Assembly: GCF_900091505.1 (NCBI RefSeq)
Contig: NZ_LT607409.1
Location: 5,270,001-5,334,000, forward strand
Reading direction: 5' to 3'
DNA from: Micromonospora chokoriensis
GTDB lineage: Bacteria; Actinomycetota; Actinomycetes; Mycobacteriales; Micromonosporaceae
DNA length: 64,000 nucleotides
The position numbers were made by a program, and so were the translations under genes. Positions 24,542 to 32,416 of the stretch are shown here, piece after piece. The notes beneath the pieces were generated by a model. It made no database searches. It saw only the letters and a program-made list of their open reading frames with translations, and was not told the DNA's origin. Position 1 is the stretch's first letter, and the number at the start of each line of letters is the position of its first letter.

Positions 24542-25830
24542 CGTGATCCTCGTAGGGTTCGGCTCCGATTGTCGGTCCGACCGTACGCAGCGGGGCGACC
24601 ACCGGGTGTGGCCAATCCGGGGTGATCCGGTGTGGCCAATCCGGCGGTCGGCGGCTGACCGTCGGCACGGCCGACGCGGGTCCGCGCGCCGAGCAGCGTG
24701 GTGCCCAACGCCAACACGCAGAGCGCCGCGCCGACCGGCCCGAGCAGGTCCAGGCCGTCCTCGCCACCGTGCCGCAGCAGCCGGTTGCCGAGGAAACCGC
24801 CGAGCGCGATGCCTACGAACGTGGCCGACGAGTTGAGCGAGAGCAGCAACGGTCCGGAGGTCGGCGCGACGGTGAAGAGCCGGTGCTGCTGAGCCGGCTG
24901 GGTGGCCATCGCGGTGACGCCCCAGGCCGCCATGGCCAGCGCCGCCGGTAGCAGCGCCTGCCGGGTCAGCGGCAGCGTGACCAGCACCAGGGCGAGGCCG
25001 GCGACCGACACCAGCAGCACCGGCACGCCGCCCCACCGATCGGTGGCCCGTCCGCCCAGCACGGTCCCGGCGACCGCCGGCACGCCGAAGACCAGCAGCA
25101 GCACCGCGAGCACCGTGCCGTCGCCGTCGGTGGCCGGGGCGAGCAACGCCCCGACGTACGTCAGCGCGAGGTATCCGCCGGTCATGAACAACGCGGTGGT
25201 GAGCACCGCCAGGCCGACGCGCCCCTCGCGGGCCGGTGCGAGGCGGGCGGCCAGCGACGGGCCGGGCGGCAGCGCCAGCGCCGGCAGGCCGACAGCCACC
25301 GCGACCGCGCAGGCCGCGCCGACGGCGGCGAGCAGCCAGAAGGTGGCCCGCCACTGGAGGTCGGCAGCGAGCCAGGTGCCGAACGGCACCCCGGCGACGG
25401 TGGCCGCGGAGAGACCGCCGAGCACCACCGCCATGGCCCGGGCACGCCGCTCCGGCGGGGCCAGGGCGGCCGCCGACGCGGTGGCCGCGGGAATGTAGAG
25501 CGCGGCGCTGACCGCCGTGACGACCCGGGCCAGCAGCAACAACGGCAGGTCGGGGGCGAGCGCGGAGGCGACGTTGCCCACCGTGAACCCGACCAGCGAG
25601 ACGACCAGCACGGTACGCCGTTCCAGCCGGCCGGTCAGGGCGCCGAGCAGCGGCGCGGCGACCGCGTACGCGAGGGCGAAGACGGCGCTCACCCACCCGG
25701 CCGACGCGACGCTGACCCGCAGGCTGCGGGCCACCTCGGGGAGCACACCGGCGACCACGAACGTGTCGGTGCCGATGGCGAAGGCGCCGACCGCGAGCAG
25801 CCCGACGACGGGTACGCCCCGACGCATCAC
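24538..25830 (-). CDS. MFS transporter, DHA1 efflux type
   Basis: The 430-residue protein has about twelve membrane helices with the DHA1-type opening GTDTFVVAGVLPEVARSLRVSVASAGW, the loop motif GALTGRLERRTVLVV and a motif-C-like GLSAATVAGVPFGTWLA in helix 5. It is probably a drug/H+ antiporter for the operon product. The start is a GTG at 25830 overlapping the amidohydrolase stop, immediately followed by an ATG. The C-terminal 55 residues are cytosolic, Pro/Gly-rich and contain two GLATP repeats; their role is unknown. It differs clearly in sequence from the MFS protein at 21322-22545, so the two are not a recent duplication. Confidence 0.85.
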   Translation of the reverse strand: MMRRGVPVVGLLAVGAFAIGTDTFVVAGVLPEVARSLRVSVASAGWVSAVFALAYAVAAPLLGALTGRLERRTVLVVSLVGFTVGNVASALAPDLPLLLLARVVTAVSAALYIPAATASAAALAPPERRARAMAVVLGGLSAATVAGVPFGTWLAADLQWRATFWLLAAVGAACAVAVAVGLPALALPPGPSLAARLAPAREGRVGLAVLTTALFMTGGYLALTYVGALLAPATDGDGTVLAVLLLVFGVPAVAGTVLGGRATDRWGGVPVLLVSVAGLALVLVTLPLTRQALLPAALAMAAWGVTAMATQPAQQHRLFTVAPTSGPLLLSLNSSATFVGIALGGFLGNRLLRHGGEDGLDLLGPVGAALCVLALGTTLLGARTRVGRADGQPPTAGLATPDHPGLATPGGRPAAYGRTDNRSRTLRGSR

Positions 25831-27125
25831 GCCACCCCCGCCGGCTGCCCGGAGCGGTACCGGGCGGCGTCCCCGGCGACCACCCGACCGCCGAGCAGCA
25901 CCATCTCGATCGCCTCCGGCCGCCCCAGGACGGTGATGTCCTCGGCCGGATCCCCGTCGGTGACCACCAGGTCGGCCAGCCGCCCCGGCTGCACGGTGCC
26001 CGCCTCGTCGCCCCGGCCGGCCAGCCGCGCTCCGTTGGCGGTGGCCCAGGTCAGCACCACCGGCGCGGGGATGCCGGCCATCGTCACGTACGTCTCCAGC
26101 TCCTCGGCGTAGCGGCCGTGCGGGGTCCAGGCGAACCCGAAGTCGTCGCCGGCCACGATCGGGATGCCCATCCGCACCATCAGCGGCAGGATGCGCAGGG
26201 TGTTCTCGACCTCGGCCTCGAACTCCAGGGTCTCCAGGTACTCCGGGGTCTTGCCGTGCCGGACGCCGTCGGTGAGCAGGCGGTGCGGCTGGTGCAGGCT
26301 CGGCACCACGAAGATGCCCCGCTCGGCGATCGCCTCCAGGGCGGCATCGTCGGCGTAGGTGGCGTGGTCGATCACGTCGACGCCGGCGGCGATGGCGTTG
26401 CGGATGCCGCCCAGGCCCCGCGAGTGCGCCCGGATCCGGACGCCCCGCTCGTGCGCGGCCCGGGCCGCGATCACCAACTCCTCGGCGGTGAACAGCAGCT
26501 CGTGGGACCGGCCGTTGGGAAAGGTGTCGTCACCGGTGGAGAAGACCTTGATGATCTCCGCGCCCTGGGCGACCTCGGTGTCGACGTACTCGATCAGCTC
26601 TTCCGGGGTGTCGGCCAGCCGCATCAGGTCGCTCGGGATGCGCTGCTTGACCCCCGGGTTGCGGCGCTCCGGCGGGCCGGACACCATCAGGTCCCTGCTG
26701 CACGGCGTGATCCGCGGGCCGGGCAGCTTTCCGGCGTCGATCGCCCGGCGCAGCGCCATGTCGATGCCGGACACCGAGCCGGCGCCGACGAAGGCGGTGT
26801 AGCCCAGCCGGAGCATGGCGGCGGCGTTGGCGGCGGCGCCGAGGGTGACCTCCGGGATGCTGTACTTGAACAGCATCTCCCGACCGTCGAGCACGTCCAG
26901 GTACGCGATGTGGGTGTGGCCGAGCGTCATCCCCGGCATGACCGTCCGACCGTCGAGGTCGAGGACGTCCACGTCCGGGTCGTGCAGCGGGGCCTGCGCC
27001 TCGGGCAGCACCGCGACGATGCGCTCGCCGTCGAGCAGCACACTGTGGTGCGGGCGGGAAGCCACCCCCAGTCCCTCCTGGACCGTGGCGCGGTGCAGCA
27101 ACGTTCGTCGGGACACGACTGTCAC
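25827..27125 (-). CDS. Metal-dependent amidohydrolase (imidazolonepropionase-like)
   Basis: The 432-residue protein has the composite beta-sandwich plus TIM-barrel of the amidohydrolase superfamily. Metal ligands are visible as GHTHIAY (His-x-His), IIKVFSTGDD (Lys, likely carbamylated), RAHSRG, IDHATYADD and the catalytic Asp in IPIVAGDDFGF; the C-terminal ARLAGRGDEAGTVQPGRLADLVV is typical. Relatives hydrolyse cyclic amides, acyl-amino acids or peptides. Here it may open a ring or remove a masking group added by the ATP-grasp ligase three genes downstream (inference). No signal peptide is present, so it acts in the cytoplasm. Its start GTG overlaps the PheA-like stop (GTGA, 27122-27125). Confidence 0.85.
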   Translation of the reverse strand: MTVVSRRTLLHRATVQEGLGVASRPHHSVLLDGERIVAVLPEAQAPLHDPDVDVLDLDGRTVMPGMTLGHTHIAYLDVLDGREMLFKYSIPEVTLGAAANAAAMLRLGYTAFVGAGSVSGIDMALRRAIDAGKLPGPRITPCSRDLMVSGPPERRNPGVKQRIPSDLMRLADTPEELIEYVDTEVAQGAEIIKVFSTGDDTFPNGRSHELLFTAEELVIAARAAHERGVRIRAHSRGLGGIRNAIAAGVDVIDHATYADDAALEAIAERGIFVVPSLHQPHRLLTDGVRHGKTPEYLETLEFEAEVENTLRILPLMVRMGIPIVAGDDFGFAWTPHGRYAEELETYVTMAGIPAPVVLTWATANGARLAGRGDEAGTVQPGRLADLVVTDGDPAEDITVLGRPEAIEMVLLGGRVVAGDAARYRSGQPAGVA

Positions 27126-27799
27126 TCCGGTTCTCTCGATGTCTGGTCTCCACGGCGGCCGAACAGGGTCCACACGATCTCGGCGCCCGGGCGGCGGGCC
27201 ACCCACCGCAACGCGTGGCGGTGCACCCCGGGCGCGTTGGTCACCGCGAGGTCGGCGCCGCCGTGGGCGAGGATCTCGGCGGCGTGCTGGGTGGAGTCGG
27301 CGTCGACCCACCGCACCTGGCGGTCCCGCAGGGCGGGCGGCGCGAGGTCGTGGTAGATCCGTCGGACCTCCCACAGGGCGGCCACACTGAGCCGACCATC
27401 GGCCGGGTCCGGGTCGCGGTCCGGCTGGGCCGCGATGCCGTACTCCGGGGTCGCCTGCGCGAAGTAGGCGTCCAACCGCAGGTCACGGTGCCAGTGGAAG
27501 CGGGTGAGCCCCTGGTAGGCGCTCGGCACGAGCGCCTGGTCGACCCGCCGCTCCACCAGCGCGGCGAGCACCGCGTCGAAGGTGTCGGACAGCTCGATGC
27601 GCAGCCCGTGCCGCTCGGCGAGGAACGCCGCGGTCAGGTGACTGGACGTCCCGGCCGGGCCGAGGGTGGCCAGCGTGCTGCCGGGCCGGCTCGCCCACCG
27701 GTCCACCACGCTGCGCCACCGCCGCCCGTACGCGTCGGCGAGCGGCCCGGGCAGCGCCGGCACCGTCCCGTCCGTGGCCGCCTCACGTGGTGTAGCCAC
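27122..27799 (-). CDS. Prephenate dehydratase-like protein (possible prephenate decarboxylase or variant)
   Basis: The 225-residue protein has the two-lobed PheA fold: LATLGPAGTSSHLTAAFLAERHG (residues 43-65) is the standard PheA opening, and DADSTQHAAEILAHGGADLAVTN aligns with the S-T-x-x-A-A and AAI region. The usual T-R-F catalytic motif near the C-terminus reads T-L-F (about residues 211-213), and the regulatory ACT domain is absent. Non-aromatising prephenate decarboxylases (BacA, SalX) are divergent members of this fold, so decarboxylation or another prephenate reaction is as likely as dehydration to phenylpyruvate. A chorismate mutase in the same operon would supply prephenate. The GTG start overlaps the CoA-ligase stop by 17 bases. 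Confidence 0.72.
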   Translation of the reverse strand: MATPREAATDGTVPALPGPLADAYGRRWRSVVDRWASRPGSTLATLGPAGTSSHLTAAFLAERHGLRIELSDTFDAVLAALVERRVDQALVPSAYQGLTRFHWHRDLRLDAYFAQATPEYGIAAQPDRDPDPADGRLSVAALWEVRRIYHDLAPPALRDRQVRWVDADSTQHAAEILAHGGADLAVTNAPGVHRHALRWVARRPGAEIVWTLFGRRGDQTSREPE

Positions 27800-29207
27800 G
27801 GTTGCCCGCCATCCGCTGCGCCACCCGGGTCTCGTGGTCCACCTCGACCCGCCGGTCGACGATCCGGGCAGCCTTCCAACTGACGAACGCGCCGGTGCTG
27901 ACGATGGGGTCCAACCCGTCGGTCAGCTCCACCTCGACCGGCACGCCGAGCGCGGCGGCGGCCCGCTCGCGGACCCCGTCGGCCACCCCGGCGGGGTCGT
28001 CGGTGAGGTCCTTGAGCAGCTCCAGCCGGACCGTGAGCCGGTCACCGCCGGCGCTCGGGTCGTGGTCGATCACCACCTGGTACCCGCCCGAGCCGGTGAC
28101 CCCGGTCAGGACCGCCGTCTCGATCTGCCCGGCGGTGAGACGTCGACCGCCCAGCTCGATGCGGTCCAGGGTGCGGCCGACGATCTGCACCAGGTCGCCG
28201 GGCATCTCGCAGGCACAGTCCGACGCCTCGACGATCACCGCGTCGCCGGTGCGGTAGCGGACCAGCGGCTTCACCCCGTCCACGAGCATGGTGACGGTGA
28301 GCTCTCCGCTGCCCCGCGAGCCGTACGACGTGCCGGTCTCCGGATCGACCACCTCGATCAGGTAGTTGGTCTGGGAGAGGTGCATCCGCTTGTTGCGGCA
28401 GGCGGTGGCGATGACGAACGCCTCCTGCGAGCCGTACAGGATGTTGTAGACGTCCGCCCCCCAGACCGACTCCAGGTTGCGGGCCAGCGCCGGGGTGCAC
28501 ATCTCGCCGGTGACGAAGAGGAGCTTGACGGCGAAGTCCTCGCGCAACCGGTATCCGTAGTGTTCGGCGGCCTTGGCCAGCATCATCGCGACGCCCGGCG
28601 TGCAGCAGACGACCTCCAACTCGAGGTCCTTCATCAGCTGCAACGCCTTGGCGAACCCGATCACCGGTGAGTACGGCCAGATCTTCGCGTTCAGCGAACC
28701 CACGTTACGGGCGATGTCACCGAGAGTGTCGCCGAAGGAGTGCACCTCGGTCGGGCCCATCAGCCCGATGCGGGGCGGGTGGTCGCCGAAGTGGTGGCGG
28801 AAGATCGACGCCCAGGACTCGGTCACGTGAGCGTTGCTGGCCACCACCTCCCGACCGTCGCGGGGGCAGGGCGTCGCGCGGCCGGTCGTGCCCGTCGTCT
28901 CATAGAAGAACACCCCGTCGGCCAGCGGCCGGCTGAGCACGTCGAGCATCTCCTGCCGCAGGTGCGTCTTCGTGGTGAAGGGCAGCCGGTCGAGGGTCGC
29001 CGGGGTGATCGTCGACAGGTCGACGTCGGCCAGGTGACGGGCGTAGAACGGTGAACCGGTGGACACCTGGTCGAGCACCGTGCGCAGTTGCCGTGCGCGC
29101 CAGGCGTCCAGCTCGGCCGGGTCGAGGGTGCGGTCGTAGAACGCCCGGTGCAGGGCCAGGTAGTCGACGGCGAAGTCCGCCGCCGGTCCGGTGGTCGGAA
29201 GCCACAT
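27783..29207 (-). CDS. PaaK-type acyl/aryl-CoA ligase (AMP-forming)
   Basis: The 474-residue protein belongs to the phenylacetate-CoA ligase branch of the adenylate-forming enzymes: an N-terminal LHRAFYDRTLDPAELDAWRARQL, the phosphate loop YETTGTTGRATPCPRD, the adenine-binding NILYGSQEAFVIATAC (in place of YGxTE), VRYRTGDAVIV, and the hinge region VGRTLDRIELGGRRLT. It should activate a carboxylic acid as an acyl-AMP and pass it to CoA or a carrier protein. Within this operon the acid is presumably the chorismate-derived aromatic, cyclohexadienyl or amino acid. It could provide the PKS starter unit. The ATG at 29207 has a GGAAAGGA ribosome site; 61 bases separate it from the SDR gene. Confidence 0.85.
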   Translation of the reverse strand: MWLPTTGPAADFAVDYLALHRAFYDRTLDPAELDAWRARQLRTVLDQVSTGSPFYARHLADVDLSTITPATLDRLPFTTKTHLRQEMLDVLSRPLADGVFFYETTGTTGRATPCPRDGREVVASNAHVTESWASIFRHHFGDHPPRIGLMGPTEVHSFGDTLGDIARNVGSLNAKIWPYSPVIGFAKALQLMKDLELEVVCCTPGVAMMLAKAAEHYGYRLREDFAVKLLFVTGEMCTPALARNLESVWGADVYNILYGSQEAFVIATACRNKRMHLSQTNYLIEVVDPETGTSYGSRGSGELTVTMLVDGVKPLVRYRTGDAVIVEASDCACEMPGDLVQIVGRTLDRIELGGRRLTAGQIETAVLTGVTGSGGYQVVIDHDPSAGGDRLTVRLELLKDLTDDPAGVADGVRERAAAALGVPVEVELTDGLDPIVSTGAFVSWKAARIVDRRVEVDHETRVAQRMAGNRGYTT

Positions 29208-29268
29208 GGTCGGATCCTTTCCAGGGATGAGCCGGATGCCGTGCGGTTGTGGCGGGCCGGGACGCAGG

Positions 29269-29979
29269 TCAGTGCAGACCGCCGTTGACGTCCATCACGG
29301 AAGCGGTGACGTAACTGCTCTCCGGACCGGCCAACCAGGCGACCGCCGCGGCGACCTCGGCCGGCGAGCCGAAGCGACCGGCCGGGATCCGGGCCCGGTA
29401 GTCGTCGCGACGCTCGACCGGGATCCGGGCGGCCATCGGGGTGTCGACCAGGCCCGGGGCGACCGCGTTGACCCGGATCCGGTGCTCGGCGAGCGCCCGG
29501 CCGAGACTGCGGGTCAGCGCGATGCACGCGCCCTTCGACGCCCCGTACGCGGCGTCCGGGCTCCCCGACTGCCCGCTGATCGAGGCGACGTTGACCACCG
29601 TGCCGGGGCGACCGGCGGCGATCAACGAGCGGACGAACACCTGGGTGCAGAAGAACGCGGCACCCAGGTTGACGTCGAGCACCTGCGCGTACGTCGTCGG
29701 GTCGTAGTCGAGGAAGTCCCGGGCGTGGTAGACGCCGGCGTTGTTGACCAGCACCGTCGGCTGGCCGTACCGCTCGTCGATGCGCGCGAAGAGCTGCTCC
29801 ACCTGCTCCGGCACGGCCACGTCGGCGACCAGCGAGGCGTACGCCGCCGGGTCCCCGGCCGGGTGGACGTCGACGCCGAGCACCCGGTGCCCGGAGCCGG
29901 TCAGGGCGGCCGTCACGGCCCGGCCGATGCCGCCCGCCGCGCCGGTGACCACGGCGAGGGGTGTCGACTCGTCGGTCAT
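29269..29979 (-). CDS. Short-chain dehydrogenase/reductase (FabG-like)
   Basis: The 236-residue classical SDR shows the cofactor loop TGAAGGIG (residues about 12-19), Asp38 in GVDVHPAG (an acidic residue here suggests NAD preference), the NNAG motif, and the catalytic Ser and YGASK (S in VASISGQSG, Tyr/Lys about 15 residues later). It interconverts an alcohol and a ketone. In bacilysin-type pathways SDRs (BacC, BacG) act on prephenate-derived rings, so a ring-carbonyl or ring-alcohol step is possible here; a 2,3-dihydro-2,3-diol or dihydroaromatic dehydrogenation is another. Its ATG overlaps the TrpG stop (ATGA). Confidence 0.87.
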   Translation of the reverse strand: MTDESTPLAVVTGAAGGIGRAVTAALTGSGHRVLGVDVHPAGDPAAYASLVADVAVPEQVEQLFARIDERYGQPTVLVNNAGVYHARDFLDYDPTTYAQVLDVNLGAAFFCTQVFVRSLIAAGRPGTVVNVASISGQSGSPDAAYGASKGACIALTRSLGRALAEHRIRVNAVAPGLVDTPMAARIPVERRDDYRARIPAGRFGSPAEVAAAVAWLAGPESSYVTASVMDVNGGLH

Positions 29980-30584
29980 GACGACCCCGCCGCCCGTGAA
30001 CCGGCCACCGGCAGCGCCGTCGCGCTTCGCAGGAAGTTGTCGAACAGCCGCAGCCCGTCCTCGGTGAGCACGCTCTCCGGGTGGAACTGCACCCCCTCGA
30101 CCGGCAGGCTCACGTGTCGCACCCCCATCACGTAGCCGTCGTCGGACGACCGCGCGGTGACCTCCAGGGCCGGCGGCGCCGGGTCCGCGACGATGAGCGA
30201 GTGGTAGCGGGTGACGGTGAGCGGGGCGGACGCCCCGGCGAAGACACCCCGGCCGTCGTGGCGGACCACGCTCGTCTTGCCGTGCATCAGGTGCCGGGCG
30301 ACGGCGACCGACCCGCCGTAGGCGAGACCGATCGCCTGGTGGCCGAGGCAGACGCCGAGCAGCGGCACCTGGCCGGCGAAGGCGTGCACCAGCTCCACGT
30401 GCCCGGACGCGGCGGGGTGGCCGGGCCCGGGGCCGAGCACCACCGCGTCCGGTCGCAGCGCGGCCAGCTCGCCGCTGCTGCGGGAGTGGGAACGGACGAC
30501 CACGGTCCGTGCGCCGAGGGTGCGCAGGTACTGGTCGATGATGTGGGTGAAACTGTCGTACGCGTCGACGAGCAGAACCTTCAC
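29976..30584 (-). CDS. TrpG/PabA-type glutamine amidotransferase subunit
   Basis: The 202-residue protein is a class I glutamine amidotransferase with all catalytic residues: Cys79 in GVCLGHQAIG, and His168/Glu170 in VEGVQFHPES; the oxyanion block GPGPGHP is present. It would hydrolyse glutamine and channel ammonia to the TrpE-like partner encoded directly upstream. The two genes are coupled by a GTGA overlap (30581-30584), as in bona fide anthranilate or aminodeoxychorismate synthases. Sequence alone does not separate TrpG from PabA, because dual-use subunits exist; the partner decides the product. Confidence 0.88.
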   Translation of the reverse strand: MKVLLVDAYDSFTHIIDQYLRTLGARTVVVRSHSRSSGELAALRPDAVVLGPGPGHPAASGHVELVHAFAGQVPLLGVCLGHQAIGLAYGGSVAVARHLMHGKTSVVRHDGRGVFAGASAPLTVTRYHSLIVADPAPPALEVTARSSDDGYVMGVRHVSLPVEGVQFHPESVLTEDGLRLFDNFLRSATALPVAGSRAAGSS

Positions 30585-32143
30585 GGCAGCAGCTCCGTAC
30601 CGGTCAGGGCCCAGAAGGTGGCGCTCATCTTGGCCAGCGTCTCGCGCCACTCGGCGCCCGGGTCGGAGTCGGCCACCACCCCGGCGGAGGCCTGGGTGCG
30701 GTAGCGGTGGCCGTCGTGCACGGCGGTGCGGATGCAGAGGGCGAGCACCGCGAACCCGCGTACGTCGACGAGGCCGACCGAGCCGGCGTAGACACCCCGG
30801 GGCTCGTCCTCCAGCCCGTCGATGATCTCCATGGCCCGCAGCTTCGGCGCACCGGTCATGGTGCCGGCGGGGAAGGCCGCGCAGATCGCCGCCCAGGTGT
30901 CGGCGTCGTCGGCGAGGTGCCCGGAGACGGTGGAGACGAGGTGGTGCACGTACGCGAACGGCTCGACGTCGAACATCGTGTCGACGCTGAGGGTCCCCGG
31001 CACGCAGACCCGGCCGATGTCGTTGCGGCAGAGGTCGACGAGCATGACGTGCTCGGCGCGTTCCTTCTCGCTGGCCGTCAGCTCGGCCACCAGCCGGCGG
31101 TCGGTCTCCGGGTCGGCGCTGCGGGCCGCGGTGCCGGCGATCGGCCGCATGGACAGCCGGCCCTGTTCGATGCGGAGGAACAGCTCCGGGCTCGCCCCGA
31201 TGACAGTCCCGCCGGCCCAGGGTGTGAGGTACATGTAGGGCGACGGGTTGCGGTGACGCAGCCGCCGGTAGACCTCCAGCGGGGTGAGGGTGGTCTCCAC
31301 GTCGATCCGGTGACCGATCTGGATCTGGTAGCTGTCCCCCACCTCGATGTGCCGGAGGCACTGCTCGACCCGGGCGGCGAACGTCTCCTCGTCGACGGTG
31401 TCCCGGACCAGGCTCGGCGGTGGGGCGGCCGGCACCTCCCGATCGCCCTTCGGCAGCGCGGCGAGGAGGTCCGGCAACCGGTGGGCCGTGGTGTCCTCCG
31501 GCAGGTGCGGGCCGGTGGCGGCGAGGTGCCGCACGGCGCCGGTGCGCAGGTCCCACCAGACGGTGTGCCGGAAGAGGACGAGGGTGCAGCGCGGGATGTC
31601 GTCCACCACCCGGTCGACGGAGAGTTCGTCCATGTCCCGCGCGGCCTCGTACGCGAGGGTGGTGAGGAAGCCGAAGGCGAAGCTGTCGGCGGGCGCGGTG
31701 GTCCGCACCGCGAACGCCCGTTGCACGGCCCGGATCGCCGCCCACACCTCGGGTGGCCCGGCGACGGACCAGACCCGTTCCCGGGCGCGGTGCCGGACCG
31801 GCTCGCCCAGGACCGCGGTGAGCACGGCCGCCAGGGCGTCGCCGAGCGGTCCGTCGGAGATCACCTCACAGCGGTCGGCGATGATCCGCACCTCGGCGAG
31901 GGCATCCCAGCCGACGGCTGCCGCGTGGCGGTCCTGGGCCGGGCCGTCCAGGCTTTCGAAGAGATACAGATCGTCCGGAGAACGAACTTCGGCGAGCGCT
32001 GTGTAGAGCGACAAAGGATCGATTGGCGACAGTGTGACAGATGTCACGTCTATTGGAATTGAGTTGGTCGACGGTGTGCGCCGCACCGCCACGGAATGCG
32101 ATCCAATGAGCCGTGTGGCAGTCTTGGTCGACAATGAGGACAC
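30581..32143 (-). CDS. Chorismate-amination enzyme, anthranilate/ADIC-synthase-like (TrpE family)
   Basis: The 520-residue protein is a chorismate-utilising enzyme. LYLFESLDG near residue 59 resembles the inhibitor-site L-x-E-S motif of TrpE. The active site has VIGASPELFLR, RPIAGTAAR (residues 333-341), ASEKERAEHVMLVDLCRNDIGRV and PAGTMTGAPKLRAMEIID. Aminodeoxychorismate synthases (PabB) have PIKGT, where the Lys is the nucleophile. Ala336 here is the anthranilate/ADIC-synthase state, so C2 amination is predicted even though a PabB label would be easy to assign. The GTG at 32143 has a GAGGGGG site 7 bases upstream; a later GTG at 32047 has none. It is the first gene of the 15-gene operon. 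Confidence 0.85.
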   Translation of the reverse strand: MSSLSTKTATRLIGSHSVAVRRTPSTNSIPIDVTSVTLSPIDPLSLYTALAEVRSPDDLYLFESLDGPAQDRHAAAVGWDALAEVRIIADRCEVISDGPLGDALAAVLTAVLGEPVRHRARERVWSVAGPPEVWAAIRAVQRAFAVRTTAPADSFAFGFLTTLAYEAARDMDELSVDRVVDDIPRCTLVLFRHTVWWDLRTGAVRHLAATGPHLPEDTTAHRLPDLLAALPKGDREVPAAPPPSLVRDTVDEETFAARVEQCLRHIEVGDSYQIQIGHRIDVETTLTPLEVYRRLRHRNPSPYMYLTPWAGGTVIGASPELFLRIEQGRLSMRPIAGTAARSADPETDRRLVAELTASEKERAEHVMLVDLCRNDIGRVCVPGTLSVDTMFDVEPFAYVHHLVSTVSGHLADDADTWAAICAAFPAGTMTGAPKLRAMEIIDGLEDEPRGVYAGSVGLVDVRGFAVLALCIRTAVHDGHRYRTQASAGVVADSDPGAEWRETLAKMSATFWALTGTELLP

Positions 32144-32286
32144 TGCGAAACCCCCTCTGAGCAGCCCGATTCACGCGCCCCCGTTGGCGTTGACCCCGCC
32201 GCGTGACGCGGCAGATCGGACTCTTCCCCCCAGCACAAAAGGACTCGCACGACCACCCGTGTGCCGAGGCCGGTGACGATGCCGAG

Positions 32287-32388
32287 GTCCATATTGGACA
32301 TACTCGGAACGTACGCCCTGATTCGCCGACAGCAGGTGGTTGCGCGTCCGACCAACACTTTCCTCAGACGCAGATCACGCTGTCCATA
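32287..32388. promoter_or_regulatory. Candidate MocR control region with GTCCATA direct repeats
   Basis: The 273-base gap between the divergent trpE-like and MocR genes holds two direct copies of GTCCATA (32287-32293 and 32382-32388). The first is part of a small palindrome GTCCA-TAT-TGGAC (32287-32299). MocR/PdxR regulators are known to bind direct repeats, so this is a candidate autoregulatory and operon-control site. The region is also AT-richer than its surroundings. No -35/-10 pair could be assigned securely. Confidence 0.35.
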
Positions 32389-32416
32389 CCACTTCGACGA
32401 CGCCGGAGCGGACCAC

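Noticed and set aside
29976..32143. Calling the TrpE/TrpG pair aminodeoxychorismate synthase (PabB/PabA)
   Set aside because: The active-site motif is PIAGT, not PIKGT; the Lys nucleophile of PabB is missing, so the C4-amination label is not supported.
17081..32143. Calling the operon a bacilysin cluster
   Set aside because: The cupin is single-domain, there is no BacF-type aminotransferase, and UbiD, TrpB2, PaaK and TrpE/TrpG have no place in bacilysin synthesis; only the general logic is similar.
32261..32416. N-terminal extension of the third MocR protein from the ATG at 32261
   Set aside because: The extra residues lack family similarity and there is no ribosome site; the GntR domain begins right after the TTG at 32417.
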